Positions 19,794 through 29,649 of a stretch of 64,000 nt of DNA are shown one piece after another. Origin of the DNA: Mesostigma viride (taxonomy: Eukaryota; Streptophyta; Mesostigmatophyceae; Mesostigmatales; Mesostigmataceae); contig RPFO01000102.1 of NCBI GenBank assembly GCA_009746045.1, forward strand, positions 2,183,577-2,247,576, given 5' to 3'. Made by a program: the position numbers and the translations under genes. Position 1 is the first letter of the stretch. The number at the start of each line of letters is the position of its first letter. Under the pieces are notes generated by a model. That model ran no database searches. It worked only from the letters and a program-made list of their open reading frames with translations, and was not told the DNA's origin.

Positions 19794-22229
19794 CTGCGTA
19801 GCGGCTTTCATCAGATCGCAGTTGCGCCGGAGGATCAGCGGAAGCTTGCATTCTGGGGGGGCGGCAATTTGTATGAGTGGGTGCGCATGCCATTTGGGCA
19901 CCGCAACGCTAGTGCTGTTTTCCAACGAGCTATGGACAAAGTGCTTGCAGGTCAGACTTCCTTTCGCCGCGCTTGTTACATTGTCAGATGATGTAATCGT
20001 CTTTAGCGCGACATTTGAGGAGCACCTCAGTGGCGCACTTAGAGCAGGTTCTCCTGGCTCTCGAGGAGCATAATATGCGGCTGCACCCTGAGGAGTGTAA
20101 GTTCGCACAGCGGACCCTCTCATTTCTTGGTCATCAGATTGTGCCGGGTGGCCGGACGCCTGATGCTGCCAAGGTCGAATCCATTGCGCAGGCCGCCCGG
20201 TTCCCACGGATGTATCATGGGGGTGCGGGCGTATTTGGGTTTGGCTGGCTATTACCGAGGTTACATTTAGAACTTCAGCAGCAAGGTGAAGCCCTTGACC
20301 GAGTTACTCAAGAAGGGGTGCGTGTGGGCGTGCGCATGGGGACCCGCACAGCACTGACGCGCCATCGAGACGATTAAGCAGGAGCTCACGTCGGCACCGA
20401 TTCTGCGCGCCCCTGACTATGCTTTGCCATTTGTGTTGTATACCGACTGGTCCAAGGTAGGACTGGGTGCGGTCTTGGCGCAAAAGGATGGTGATGGGCG
20501 CGAGCACGTTATTCCTTATGCTAGTCGCAGCAACAACGCAGCGGAGAGCCGGTATTCTTCCTATGAGGGGGAGGCACTGGCTGTGGTGTGGGCCATCAAG
20601 CACTTTCGCCCGTATTTATTTGGGCGCGTGTTTACTCTGGTGACAGACCACCAGCCGCTTCAGTGGCTGATGACCAACACCAACCTGACGGGTAAGCTCG
20701 CCCGATGGGCCATGATTACAATATCCAGGGGTACCACATGACCATTGCGCATCGGGCCGGCAAGGACCATGTCAACGCCGATGTGCTATCCCGATACGCC
20801 ATGCGTACCACTGTTGACCACACTGGAGCCCAGGCCATGGGTGCCGAGGGCTCGTCTGGTTCTGTGGTCTTTGTGAACGCTGCTGGGTATGCGGCCAACG
20901 ATGAGGAAGATGCGTGGTGGCGCAGTGTCAGTCGAGTACTCTGTGGCGGACTTCGGCACCAGCGACGACCCGAGTGCGGCCGTCGCCATTCACGCCATCC
21001 AAAGCTGTGTGCCCTATGGAAGAGGGCAGGTCTCTGTCCTTTGACATTGATCCTTCTCTGCAGCAGCTGATCGCTGTGCAGGCTCTCTTAGCGCGTAGCT
21101 CTCTTGCTGATTGCTACACCGCTGATATCTGGCTAGATGGTCGAGTTTTGGAGCAAGTGCAGGGTGCTGTCTTGACTCCTACTCCAGTCGATTGGACTCC
21201 CGCTCAGAAGGCGACAGAGTTGAACAGGGTGCAGCACAGGGCTGCAACCTATGGTTGCATGGGAAGATGGGTTTTTGTACAAGCTGTTGCTCAAGCGTAG
21301 GGTGGTCGTCCCACCGCCTGACAAGCGCGCTGCTGTAGTGCAGGCGTACCACGAGCGGTATGGTCACTTGGGTGGCAATCGCACGCTCAGCCTCGTACGG
21401 ACCAGCTATTGGTGGAATAACATGCGACACACGGTGGCCCAGGTCGTGGCCAGCTGTGTCCCGTGTGCTCGAACCAAGGCTAACTTTAGCGCAGATCATG
21501 GTGCCAAGGAGCTGATGTCGCTTCCCATCAAGGGCTTGTTTTATCGCTGGCACGTCGATCTGTGCGGGCCGTTTCAGGAGAGCCCTGACGGCAACCTCTA
21601 TGTCATGGTATGCGTGGAGAGCTTTAGCAAATGGGTTGAGTTGATCCCCATTGCTGACAAGCATGCCGCTACCACAGCAAAGCACTTTGCGGACATCATA
21701 ACCAGGTTTGGGGCTCCCGCGGAGGTAGTCACGGACCAGGGTGGTGAGCTCAGGGGTGAGTTCCAGGAGTTGCTGGATGGATGTCTTATTATTGATCACC
21801 GTCGCACTTCTCGGGAGCATCCTCAGGCCAATGGTTTGGCTGAGAGATTGGTGCAGACCGTTAAGCAGGCGCTGCGCAAGTGGAGCCTGCAGGTGCCGGA
21901 GTCGGCCAGGTGGGATCGCGAGTTGGCATGGATTGCCATGGGTTATCGCATGTCTCCCCAGCCGGAGTCTCTCGCTACCTTCTCCCCGTATTTCCTTCTG
22001 TTCGGGCGTAATCCTCTTTTGCCTACTGTTACCTATACGGAGGCACAGGTTGCGCACCCCGAACCAATGGCCTTCGACAAAGCTCAGCAATTTTTGGTTG
22101 AGGTGCTGGCCAGGGCAGAGACTTTTAAGAAGGTCATGCCCATCGCGATGAACAACTTGTTCATTGCTCAGCATAGGGACTCCCTGCGCTACGCTCAGCG
22201 CCGGGGGGGCGCATACATGGCTCGCCAGC
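19794..22229 (+). pseudogene. Gypsy pol, 5' segment: RT, RNase H, integrase
   Basis: Decayed pol starting inside RT (LRSGFHQI; DDVIVFSATFEEHL near 19990, with frame breaks around it). RNase H at 20424-20741 keeps TDWS, YEGEALAVVWA and VTDHQPL. The frame shifts near 20705 and continues with AGKDHVNADVLSR. Integrase is open from 21251: HERYGHLGGNRTL...CVPCAR zinc site, then WHVDLCGPF, VVTDQGGE and a Glu in HPQANGLAERL. The N-terminal part of RT is cut off by the LTR ending at 19793. The reading frame is interrupted at 22229 by the copia insertion and resumes at 51704. This is a different gypsy lineage from the 11.5-kb element. Confidence 0.85.
22225..22229. repeat. Target-site duplication of copia element (left)
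   Basis: CCAGC, repeated at 51699-51703 directly after the right LTR. Removing the insert restores the gypsy frame across the site. Confidence 0.9.
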
Positions 22230-22672
22230 AGTTAGCCTCTAGTCGTGGACATAGGCTAAGTACCAGATAGCAATGTGCTATCTGGGGTTTCGCACGTGTA
22301 GGCTGGGTCAGAAGTCCCGGCTATATGTGATTCGGCAGGCTAGACTATTAGATAGCCGAGTCCTGGTGACGGACGCCAGTACCCAAGTAGGATTGGCGGT
22401 ACAGCGTCGCCAGTACCCACTCAGGACTGGCATTGAGGTGTCGGATGTTGGACGAGGGTCCTGAGAGTCTAGCAGTGGCGTCGCGCCACTCAAGCTGCAC
22501 CACAGAGCCCAACGGCCACTGTCGGCTGCTCCAGAAGTGGCAGCCGGGCAGGGCGTTGCTTGTCGAGAATGCTAAATGCCCTTGTGCACGTTGTGTGCGG
22601 GGCTTGTGATTTATTGTAATAAACACATGCGTTAGGCCATTGAGCATTGAGAGGTCCATTCGTTTATTAACT
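22230..22672 (+). repeat. 5' LTR of copia element
   Basis: 443 bp, AGTTAGCCTC...TTTATTAACT. It has a candidate polyadenylation signal (AATAAA at about 22618). It differs from the right copy by three A/G changes and one A/C change. Confidence 0.95.
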
Positions 22673-22703
22673 TGAATTAAAGTCGTTTACCATAGACAAA
22701 ATC

Positions 22704-24731
22704 ATGGGAGATCCTATTATGCCAGGCCTGAAATTTAAAAAGAAGCGGATAGATGATGCTGGCTGGCAGACGGTGCCAACAGTAGAGGAGAAGGCTGCGG
22801 CAAAGAAAATTAAAAAAGCAAGAAGGGTGCAGGCAGAGCAGGAACAGCTAGTGGCTAGGCAGCTAGCGACAGCGATAGCTCAGCAAAGCGTCAAGGCAGC
22901 CGCCCAAGAGCGGCAGCTGGCAGCCCAGCAAAAACAGGTAACCTCCTTGGCCGAACAGGCCGAAAAATCTGTTTTTTCTAGCCCAGCTAGCTCGCAAAAA
23001 TCCGTAAGCAGTATGCGGTCCCCCACCCCTCAGGCAAGCCCCGCTGACCTCCCCGCTAAGGCACCGTCCCAACCTCCTCAGGAGGAGGGCGGAATAGCCA
23101 AAAGCGGTGGAGAACAAGCGGGGGTGCCGATCGTCCCCTCATCCGCTCAGAAAGCGGGGGGGTACGAGAGGAAGCTGAAGAGGGACGCATACATGTTCAA
23201 AATGCGGACCAAGAAGGTCCCAGGACCCGTCATCGATCGGCAGCATTCAGCTGTCTGATGACGAGGTCACCCTCTCCCCAGGGGTTTCTGATGGGGAGAT
23301 TGAGATGAATCCACTCAATCAGGCGGTCGAACAGGCCGCCGCCCAGTTTGTAGAGGCACGCCGTCTTGCACAGCAAGAGCGGGACCGCAAAAAGACAGCG
23401 GCCCGCAACATGACTGCTGAAAAGCAGCTGGCTGCCATGCAAGCTGGAGAGGTGCTCCATGAGCGCCTCTTCAATGAGCTGGTTGTTGCACAGAGGGACG
23501 AGGGGGTCACGCTAACAGCGGACCAACTCAATTCCCTCCTGCTGCAGCTGACCAAGCTGCAGGAGAAGATGCAGGCAGCAGAAACGCCTGCACTCCCTGC
23601 ACATACCCTCCCCACCCCTGGCACTGATTTGAGCCAAAGGGTGGTTGGAGGGGCCGTGTCACCAAGGGTGCTGCAGGGCAAGAGCCAGGGCACTGTCCCC
23701 AGCTCCCCCAGCAAACCCCCAAGTGACCCGGATGCCCAGGAGCTCCACCGCCGCAAGGTGGTGGAGAATAGACTCCTAGAGGCCATGATAGCCCGTGAGG
23801 GCGGCCTGGCAGCCCAAGCAGCGGAGCTGCAGCGGCTCGGCCAGGCCAAGGGTTTTCCTAGCAGCAGTGGAGTAAGGCAAGGGGAACAAGACCCTCCGCC
23901 TGAAGCTGGAACACCACCAGCCACTGCACTAGCACAGCAAGCTGGAACACAAACACCTTCTGCGCAGGCCCAGCAGACTGCACCCACACCAGGGCAGTCA
24001 GATAAGGGCAAGGGGGTGGCAACAGGGACCCCAGTGGACCCAACCCTTAAGGGGGACGTACAAGAGCTGCTTGCCATACTCACGGCACAGCTCAAGACCA
24101 TGGCCACCAACCCCATGGACGACCTGTCGCGCACCCAGCTGGATGGCCTCCTGGCCAGTATCTCCCAGCTGGAAAGGGGCAGGGCGAACATGGAGGAGGC
24201 TGATCTTCAACAAGCAGTCAAGACTTTCTTGGCTGAAAAGAAGGACCCGGTCAAAGGTACGTTTAACCCAAAACAAAAAGAATCTAAAATAGAAATCCCT
24301 GGCTTACCTGAGGGTTACACCCAGGAACAGGCCAAGGAATTTTTGTTTAGCCTGAACTACTGTTTTGAGTCTCTGAATGTCCAGAACTGGTTCAGTGCCT
24401 TGGGTGCATCCACCACCATCCATAGGTCAGCCCCAGCCATCAAAACCTTGGTCCAGATCTACCAAGAAAAGGCTGGGACACCTAACCTAGCAATTGCATT
24501 GTGGCCAGCCTTCATGGATGAGCACTTGCTGGTGGATAGGACACAGTTTGAATCCATCCGTGGTTTCAACAGCCTGAATGCTTACCAGGTCAACAATTGC
24601 AAGACTATGCCACTGATTGCAAGAATTATAGGTTGGCTGTAGAAAAGGACCCTGATCTCAGGGGTCTGCCTGCTAGCTACCTGCTGCATACTTGGTTGTC
24701 AAAAGCTAACCTCTACGTTTCACGAGGGTGA
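22704..24731 (+). pseudogene. Copia gag, 5' part, two frame breaks
   Basis: Starts at ATG 22704, 31 bases after the LTR. Residues 1-180 are rich in Ala, Gln and Lys and look helical. The frame breaks near 23236: the downstream frame is open from the GSIQLSDDE segment just upstream of 23305. It runs to about 24593, where a second shift occurs; the continuing frame reads DYATDCKNYRLAVEKDPDLR, then SKANLYVSRG and a stop at 24729-24731, at the edge of the virus-derived insert. Gag resumes near 43846. No zinc knuckle lies in this half. The frame breaks could be decay or assembly indels. Confidence 0.75.
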
Positions 24732-24895
24732 CCCCATTCCCCCCTCGGCCCGCGTGTGACCCCATTCCCCCCTCGGGGCGCGTGTGCCCCCATTCCCTCC
24801 CGTGGGCCGCGTGTGTTGTCGGCCCTCTGTCGGCCCGCGTGGGTGCCGTGGGCGGGCCGTGGGGGCCGTGGGGGCCGTGGGGGGCGTGGGGGCAA
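24725..24895. repeat. GC-rich tandem repeats at left edge of viral segment
   Basis: Three units of about 28 bases (GACCCCATTCCCCCCTCGG plus CGCGTGT) at about 24728-24812. These are followed by a run of 9-base GGGGGCCGT units to about 24895. There is no coding potential beyond shadow ORFs. Confidence 0.75.
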
Positions 24896-24969
24896 AAGGG
24901 CCCTTAGACTCGGTGGGAGGAAAGAAACAAAAAAGCAAAAGGTGTGGTGGTTCGAACCCGCGTTTCTCG

Positions 24970-25080
24970 GTCATCTTCCCAGTCAAGGGTAGCGACTCCA
25001 CGCCTGTCCGCCCCGTCAGCTGCGAGCCTCGGGTCCGCGGTTCTGTCATCTTCCCAGTCAAGGGTAGCCACTCCACGCGA
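24970..25080. repeat. Two copies of a 33-base repeat
   Basis: TCATCTTCCCAGTCAAGGGT plus AGCGACTCCACGC occurs at about 24970-25002. It recurs with one change at about 25046-25078, 76 bases apart. The role is unknown. Confidence 0.7.
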
Positions 25081-25162
25081 TCCCTCCGCCCGCAGGCGAT
25101 GGCAATCCATCGTTTTTTTCCCCTTATAAGCGTGTTTTTTCTGGGGGGTGGCGGGCGGGGCT

Positions 25163-25427
25163 ATCGGGGTTATTGGGCTATTGGGGCTATTGGGGCTATT
25201 GGGGTTATTGGGGCTATTGGGGCTATTGGGGTTATTGGGGTTATTGGGGCTATTGGGGCTATTGGGGTTATTGGGGCCATCGGGGCTATTGGGGCTATTG
25301 GGGCTATCGGGGCTATTGGGGCCATCGGGGCTATTGGGGCTATTGGGGCTATTGGGGTGGCCGGGGCTATTGGGGCCATCGGGGCTATTGGGGCTATCGG
25401 GGCTATCGGGGCTATCGGGGGCCGCAG
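25163..25427. repeat. 9-base minisatellite (GGGGCTATT)n
   Basis: About 29 copies of a 9-base unit, mostly GGGGCTATT with GGGGTTATT, GGGGCCATC and GGGGCTATC variants. The 9-base period leaves all forward frames open, which explains the long Gly-Ala-Ile ORFs there; I do not regard these as genes. The location at the inner side of the left edge would suit a viral terminal repeat. Confidence 0.9.
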
Positions 25428-25511
25428 GGCCGGGCCGCGGAGCGGTGGGGGGGCGCAGCGTCTCCTGCCACGTGTCACGCGCTTTCCCGGTCCACGAGGC
25501 GCGTTTTAGTT

Positions 25512-26063
25512 CTACCTCCTCGTTCTTTTCGAAGGTTGCGAGTTGTCGGTGCGAACCTGCGATCGGATACGCATGATCCTGTTATGACGATCCAGTTCCG
25601 CGTTGTGTCGATTGAACTCGAACCACGCGTCTATCTTCTCCCTGGATTCGGGGTATTGTGCTCGCAATTCGTCCCTTTCCTCCTGTAACCGAGCTATCTG
25701 CCCGGAAAAATCGCGCATGGTGCTCCTCATCTCTTCGTACAATTCGGGTTGACGGTCCTTCATTTGCTGGGTCCTTTCCACCATATCCGTGGCGTCCATG
25801 GAGCGATCCCCGCCTTTGTCCGCCAGCGCCCTCATGTCTTCTGCCATCCGCCCCTGCGCCACGCGTCTCTCCTGCATCCAATTCCCGTCGTGCCACCCCG
25901 GGGGGAAGTCGCCCGGGGGCTCTGTCGTGTCTCCCATATCCACGTCCCCCGCCCTGACTCTGTGTTTCGTCTTTCGGTGGATGCCGCACGTCCCACCCCT
26001 TTTCGCTCTGTTAGAACACCGCGGGCCGCGTTTCGTGAACACTTTGCACTGTTGGGTTCTCAT
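25512..26063 (-). CDS. Small Cys/His protein with helical tail
   Basis: 183 aa. The N-terminus has a compact C-x9-C-x8-C-x2-H pattern (CKVFTKRGPRCSNRAKRGGTC, then IH). This is shared with the proteins at 29329-29607 and 32231-32386 and is likely a single small zinc site. The rest is charged and helical (QEERDELRAQYPESREKID). ATG at 26063; an AT-rich stretch with TTTTATATAAA lies upstream. Such short Cys/His proteins occur in giant and algal viruses, but I cannot name a function. Confidence 0.7.
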   Translation of the reverse strand: MRTQQCKVFTKRGPRCSNRAKRGGTCGIHRKTKHRVRAGDVDMGDTTEPPGDFPPGWHDGNWMQERRVAQGRMAEDMRALADKGGDRSMDATDMVERTQQMKDRQPELYEEMRSTMRDFSGQIARLQEERDELRAQYPESREKIDAWFEFNRHNAELDRHNRIMRIRSQVRTDNSQPSKRTRR

Positions 26064-26140
26064 TGCGTGTTTATTACAACATAAACATTGGATTAGAATA
26101 TACGAAATTTATATAAAAGGTAGACCGTGGCTGCACTGCA

Positions 26141-26416
26141 CTACACCGCGATCTCCATGGGGGTGCAAGGGGGAGGGGCGGCACCGCAGGTGCACAGGCC
26201 GGGGACCTGTTCGGGGTCGTTGAACCACGCCTCGCCCCCCCAGAAACAGTTGCACCAGGTCCACGGGCGCTCGTCGGCGACCGAGTCGACCCTGGCCGCG
26301 AATATCTCCTCCTCCGCCGCCCTCGAGGCCTTCTCCTTATCGGAGGGGAAATCGTCCCTCACTCGCAGAGCACACGCACGAGGGTCAGGCGCATGGGTCA
26401 CAGCGCCATGTCCCAT
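26141..26416 (-). CDS. Hypothetical protein with C-terminal Cys cluster
   Basis: 91 aa from the ATG at 26416; the frame stays open further upstream to 26548. The C-terminal half reads RPWTWCNCFWGGEAWFNDP and ends CTCGAAPPPCTPMEIAV, with a CxC...CxC spacing that could bind metal. Third codon positions are strongly G/C, as in the neighbouring viral genes, which supports coding on this strand. Its start collides with that of the divergent MYND gene at 26415, so one of the two starts must be wrong. Confidence 0.5.
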   Translation of the reverse strand: MGHGAVTHAPDPRACALRVRDDFPSDKEKASRAAEEEIFAARVDSVADERPWTWCNCFWGGEAWFNDPEQVPGLCTCGAAPPPCTPMEIAV

Positions 26417-26735
26417 GGCCACGGTCACGCGCGAGGGTCGCGAGCCCGGCGAGTCGGCACCAAAATACAAGAGCGCGCGCGGGTTGTGCTCTGGCGTGAA
26501 TTGCGACCAGGAGGGGGCCGTCGTGAAGTTCAAGTGCTCCAGGTGCACGGACGCGCGCTACCACTCCGCGGAGTGCCAGAGGCGCCACTGGAAGTATCAC
26601 AAGATGATCTGCGGTTTCCTGGGTCGCTCCAGGAAGATTCTTTCGAGTTCTAACACTCCCTTTTACATGGATATGGCGGTCTTGAAGGAAGACGGCTCCG
26701 GATACGTGAACGACATCCCCTTCCTCCGCTACTAA
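26415..26735 (+). CDS. MYND zinc-finger protein
   Basis: 106 aa from ATG 26415; the frame extends upstream to 26127, but that part looks like antisense shadow. Residues about 25-66 form a MYND finger: C-x4-C, then C-x2-C, then YHSAEC and RRHWKYHKMIC. MYND fingers bind proline-rich peptides in transcriptional corepressors and in SMYD methyltransferases. The C-terminal 40 residues have no known domain. It lies at the left end of the viral segment, convergent with the capsid gene. A role in host interaction is inference only. Confidence 0.65.
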   Translation: MATVTREGREPGESAPKYKSARGLCSGVNCDQEGAVVKFKCSRCTDARYHSAECQRRHWKYHKMICGFLGRSRKILSSSNTPFYMDMAVLKEDGSGYVNDIPFLRY

Positions 26736-26907
26736 ACGAATTTACTTTGTTAAAACCGTTTTTATTTTATAATGAAGAATCCATTTTTCGTGTGCGTTTG
26801 ATGTCCACTCAATGAGCCCAATAGTTAGACCGACGGCGCGGACTCGCGGACTATAACACGTGTTATTGGGCGTTTTGTGACACGCCACGGTGTCAAGTAC
26901 AGGGCGA
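26736..26907. other. Intergenic, between convergent genes
   Basis: AT-rich at first (TTTACTTTGTTAAAACCG, TTTTTATTTTATAATG), then GC-rich. It probably carries the 3' ends of the MYND and capsid transcripts. No hairpin terminator is obvious. Confidence 0.4.
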
Positions 26908-29264
26908 TTACGACGCGAACCGCTTGCCGCCCATGCCCGACTGGATCTTGAGCAGATTGAAGCTCCTGGCGTACACGTCCACGGTGCCCTGGGGGATTCC
27001 TCCCGTCTTGCCCAGCCCCTTGAGGATGAGCTTGACGGTATCGAGCCTTGACATGTTCACGGAGCCTGAGGGGCGCCACGACTCCGGGAACAGAGCGAAC
27101 GGAATCACGTACACCCTGGAGTTCTTTTCCACGCGCGTGTGGAAGTCCGCCGGAAGCTGATACGAGAAGTAGATCGGATCGCGACCCTCCCCGAACATCA
27201 GCTGGGAGTTGAGAGACAGATTGCACGTCTCGAACAGGTGTCCGTCGCCAAACTTGCTGTTGTCGTTATAGAACTTCCAGTACCCGTTGTAGGAGAATTC
27301 GGCGTCCGACCTGAACTTGCTGGAGACGAACGACAGGTCCGTCGGCTTGAACCAGAACATCAGCTCCTTCACGGGGTGGTTGAACTTCAGATCGATCGAC
27401 AGCTCGTCCTCCCCCCCACGTGCTGCTGCATCATCTGGGTCTCTGTGATCAGGAACTCGTGCGTCATCAGCGCCAACTGCTTCCTCTCGACGTCATCCAG
27501 ATAGAACATGCGGACGAGGACCTTCACGTTGAACTTGGGAGGGTTCAGGATCCACGACTCCCGCGGGTGCACGTACGGACGATAGGTGCCAGGGAGGTAA
27601 TTGACGGCGTTCGGGATCTGGGACGCGGTCATGTCCATGAACCAATCCTCCGAACCGAGGAAACCGAGCCCGCCGATCTTCACCTTGGCGAACGTCAAGA
27701 TGCCGCCTGCGCCGGTCGTCCAGGTGACGACGCTGAACCGGCTCAGACCCTCGTTGTCCCACTTGTTGGCCCAGAAACTGCCGGTGTACACCCTCCTGGT
27801 CTCGGACCCCTTGTAGATCGCGAATACGGTATCCGGCTGCAAGCTCCAGATCTGACGGACGACCGTCATCTGAGACGGGGACCCCGCGGTATCCTGGATC
27901 GCCCCGCGGTCGTTCGCGGTCAGCTGGGCGCTATAGGTGCGGAGATCCCTCCAACGGGACGTGTCGCCGGTATGCGTCGCCTGAGTCGGGTTCGTGCCGA
28001 GATACAGGATCTTCGACGCGACGTTCGGGTCCTTCGCGTCCGCCAAGGAGGCGATCACGGAACTGTGCTCCACGCCGTCCACCCAGAGCTTCCACCGGGC
28101 GCTGTTCGCGGCGGCCGCCACCCTCGTCAGGATGAGGTTATGCCACTTGCCGTCACCGACCACGGCCCCCGTGACGGACATGATATTGTCCGCGCTTCCG
28201 CTCGTCACCTTAAGCTTCAGCAGCCCGCCGTTCGTGTGGAAGAGGCCGAACCCCTCCGTCCCGTTGCCGTAGTAGAAAATGGTGGCGTTGTCCCTGTTAT
28301 CGCCGAAACCGGCGCCGGAGTGGTAGTAGTCGACCGCGACCGTGGCGGTTGCCAGCCCCCCGGCGAACCCGGCATCGGACAAGTCGACGCGCGCGTGGTT
28401 GGCGGTGGCGCCGTAATACGCCGTGGCGCCACTCGAATTGCTCAGGTATTGAGAACCGACGATGTACCCGTTATAGACGGTCACCTTGGGGTCGGTGGCG
28501 GTCGGCTGGTTGCTGCCCGTGTTGTTGGGCGAGCCGGCCAGAGTCCACAGCCCCGTCTCCGCCGTATCGGGGTCCGTGGCGACGTATCGGGCCGCGCCGT
28601 AGTCCACGGGAGTCCCGCTGGTGTCAATGGGGAAATCGTTCGCGTAATGCGTGAAGATGTTGGCCGCCTTCGCGAACGTGATCTTGATCACGACGTCGTG
28701 GTGCTGGATGGCGATCATGGGGAGCGAGAGGCCGGGGTCGTTGGAGAAGGTGAACTCCACGGGCACGTAGATGTGCTGGGGAGTCGTGCCGTTGCAATAC
28801 GAGACTATCTTGCCCTTCTGGTCGATGTGGACGCTGCCACCGTGGTTCACGGGCATGTTATCGACCACGCTCTCGAACCCCTGCTTGGACAGCTTGTCGT
28901 TGACGTGCAGGAAGTCTCCGGTAAACTTCTCGATCACGAACCCTCCGATGCTGTACTCGACCTGCTCGATCAGGATCCTCGCGAAGTCCTTCGCGAACGG
29001 GGAGAAAGCGAGGTTCGGAAACTCGGGCATCTCGAGGTAGATCATGACCTTGTGCAGGAGATCACCCGACCGCGGGATCTTGAACTCGACCGACGAGCCG
29101 TAGCCCACGACACCCGCGGTCTGCGTCACCTCGGAGTCCTCGATCGCGTAGTTCGTGTGTCGACTCCACATGACCCGCCAGAACGTGATGTCCGGATCCA
29201 CGATCAGAGACACGTCTTGACTGCCCTTGCTCCGAAGGGCCATAATAGCTGCGGACGAAGACAT
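26908..29264 (-). pseudogene. MCP: Major capsid protein (double jelly roll) with LamG-like insert
   Basis: Two adjacent frames make one capsid gene: 29264-27387 (625 aa) and 27372-26908 (C-terminal 154 aa), with a one-base break at a C7 run (27411-27417). N-terminal jelly roll: DPDITFWRVMWSRHTNYAIE at residues 23-42, and VEFTFSNDPGLSLPMIAIQH at about 169-188, both classic nucleocytovirus capsid motifs. The C-terminal jelly roll begins near YLDDVERKQLALMTHEFLI (588-606) and ends GGKRFAS. Between them lie about 390 residues including a LamG/concanavalin-like domain (about 295-460: DGKWHNLILTR, KLWVDGV, SRWRDLRTYS). The capsid protein forms the icosahedral shell; the insert probably projects outward. 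TATATCG lies 9-15 bases upstream of the ATG. Confidence 0.92.
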
Positions 29265-29328
29265 GTTGCGAACGATATACTAGTAGTTATCGACATTTTT
29301 TTTGTCGCGGTATAGCCCGACGCGGCGA
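29265..29328. promoter_or_regulatory. Upstream region of capsid gene
   Basis: Read on the minus strand this contains AAAAAAAATGTCGATAAC and TATATCG just before the capsid ATG. The same TATATCG precedes the ORF at 32844 at a similar distance. It is a possible viral promoter element. Confidence 0.35.
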
Positions 29329-29607
29329 TCATTTATTCGACTTCTTAGGTTCGGTCTGGACGACGGTCCCTGTCTGATCCGGGTATCGAGAGAGAAACGC
29401 GAGACGGGCCATGTCCTTCGGGGTCGCGCCCTCGATCTTGACACCCGTCGCCATCTCCGCGTGCTTTCGTTTATTTTCGCCCGCTCGCACTCGGTGACCG
29501 GCACAGCTTTTGCGCGAGTGCACGGCGCACTTCTGCGAGCCGGACTTCCTCTTATTCTTGCATTTCACGCCCATCGCCGTCTTGGCGCAACACTTCGGAA
29601 CGGACAT
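29329..29607 (-). CDS. Small Cys/His protein
   Basis: 92 aa. The N-terminal CCAKTAMGVKCKNKRKSGSQ segment, followed by KCAVH, repeats the C-x8/9-C...C-x2-H pattern of the protein at 25512-26063. After that, both contain a similar basic linker with HRVRAG. This shows that the two are paralogues. The remainder is Lys-rich and has no domain. ATG at 29607; AT-rich upstream. Possibly a DNA- or RNA-binding virion protein; function unknown. Confidence 0.7.
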   Translation of the reverse strand: MSVPKCCAKTAMGVKCKNKRKSGSQKCAVHSRKSCAGHRVRAGENKRKHAEMATGVKIEGATPKDMARLAFLSRYPDQTGTVVQTEPKKSNK

Positions 29608-29649
29608 GTCTTATTAAAATCGATGCTATAATCTTTTGCACACACCCGT

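Noticed and set aside
24946-24965. GGTTCGAACCC resembling a tRNA T-loop
   Set aside because: The stem bases on either side do not pair on either strand and no other arm is present.
25148-25688. Long Gly-Ala-Ile and Gly-Tyr-Trp repeat ORFs
   Set aside because: Produced by the 9-base minisatellite, which leaves every frame open; no start or promoter supports a gene.
27420-29315. 631-aa plus-strand ORF
   Set aside because: It is antisense to the capsid gene; high GC at third positions keeps the opposite frame open. The translation is Arg/Val/Asp-rich without motifs.
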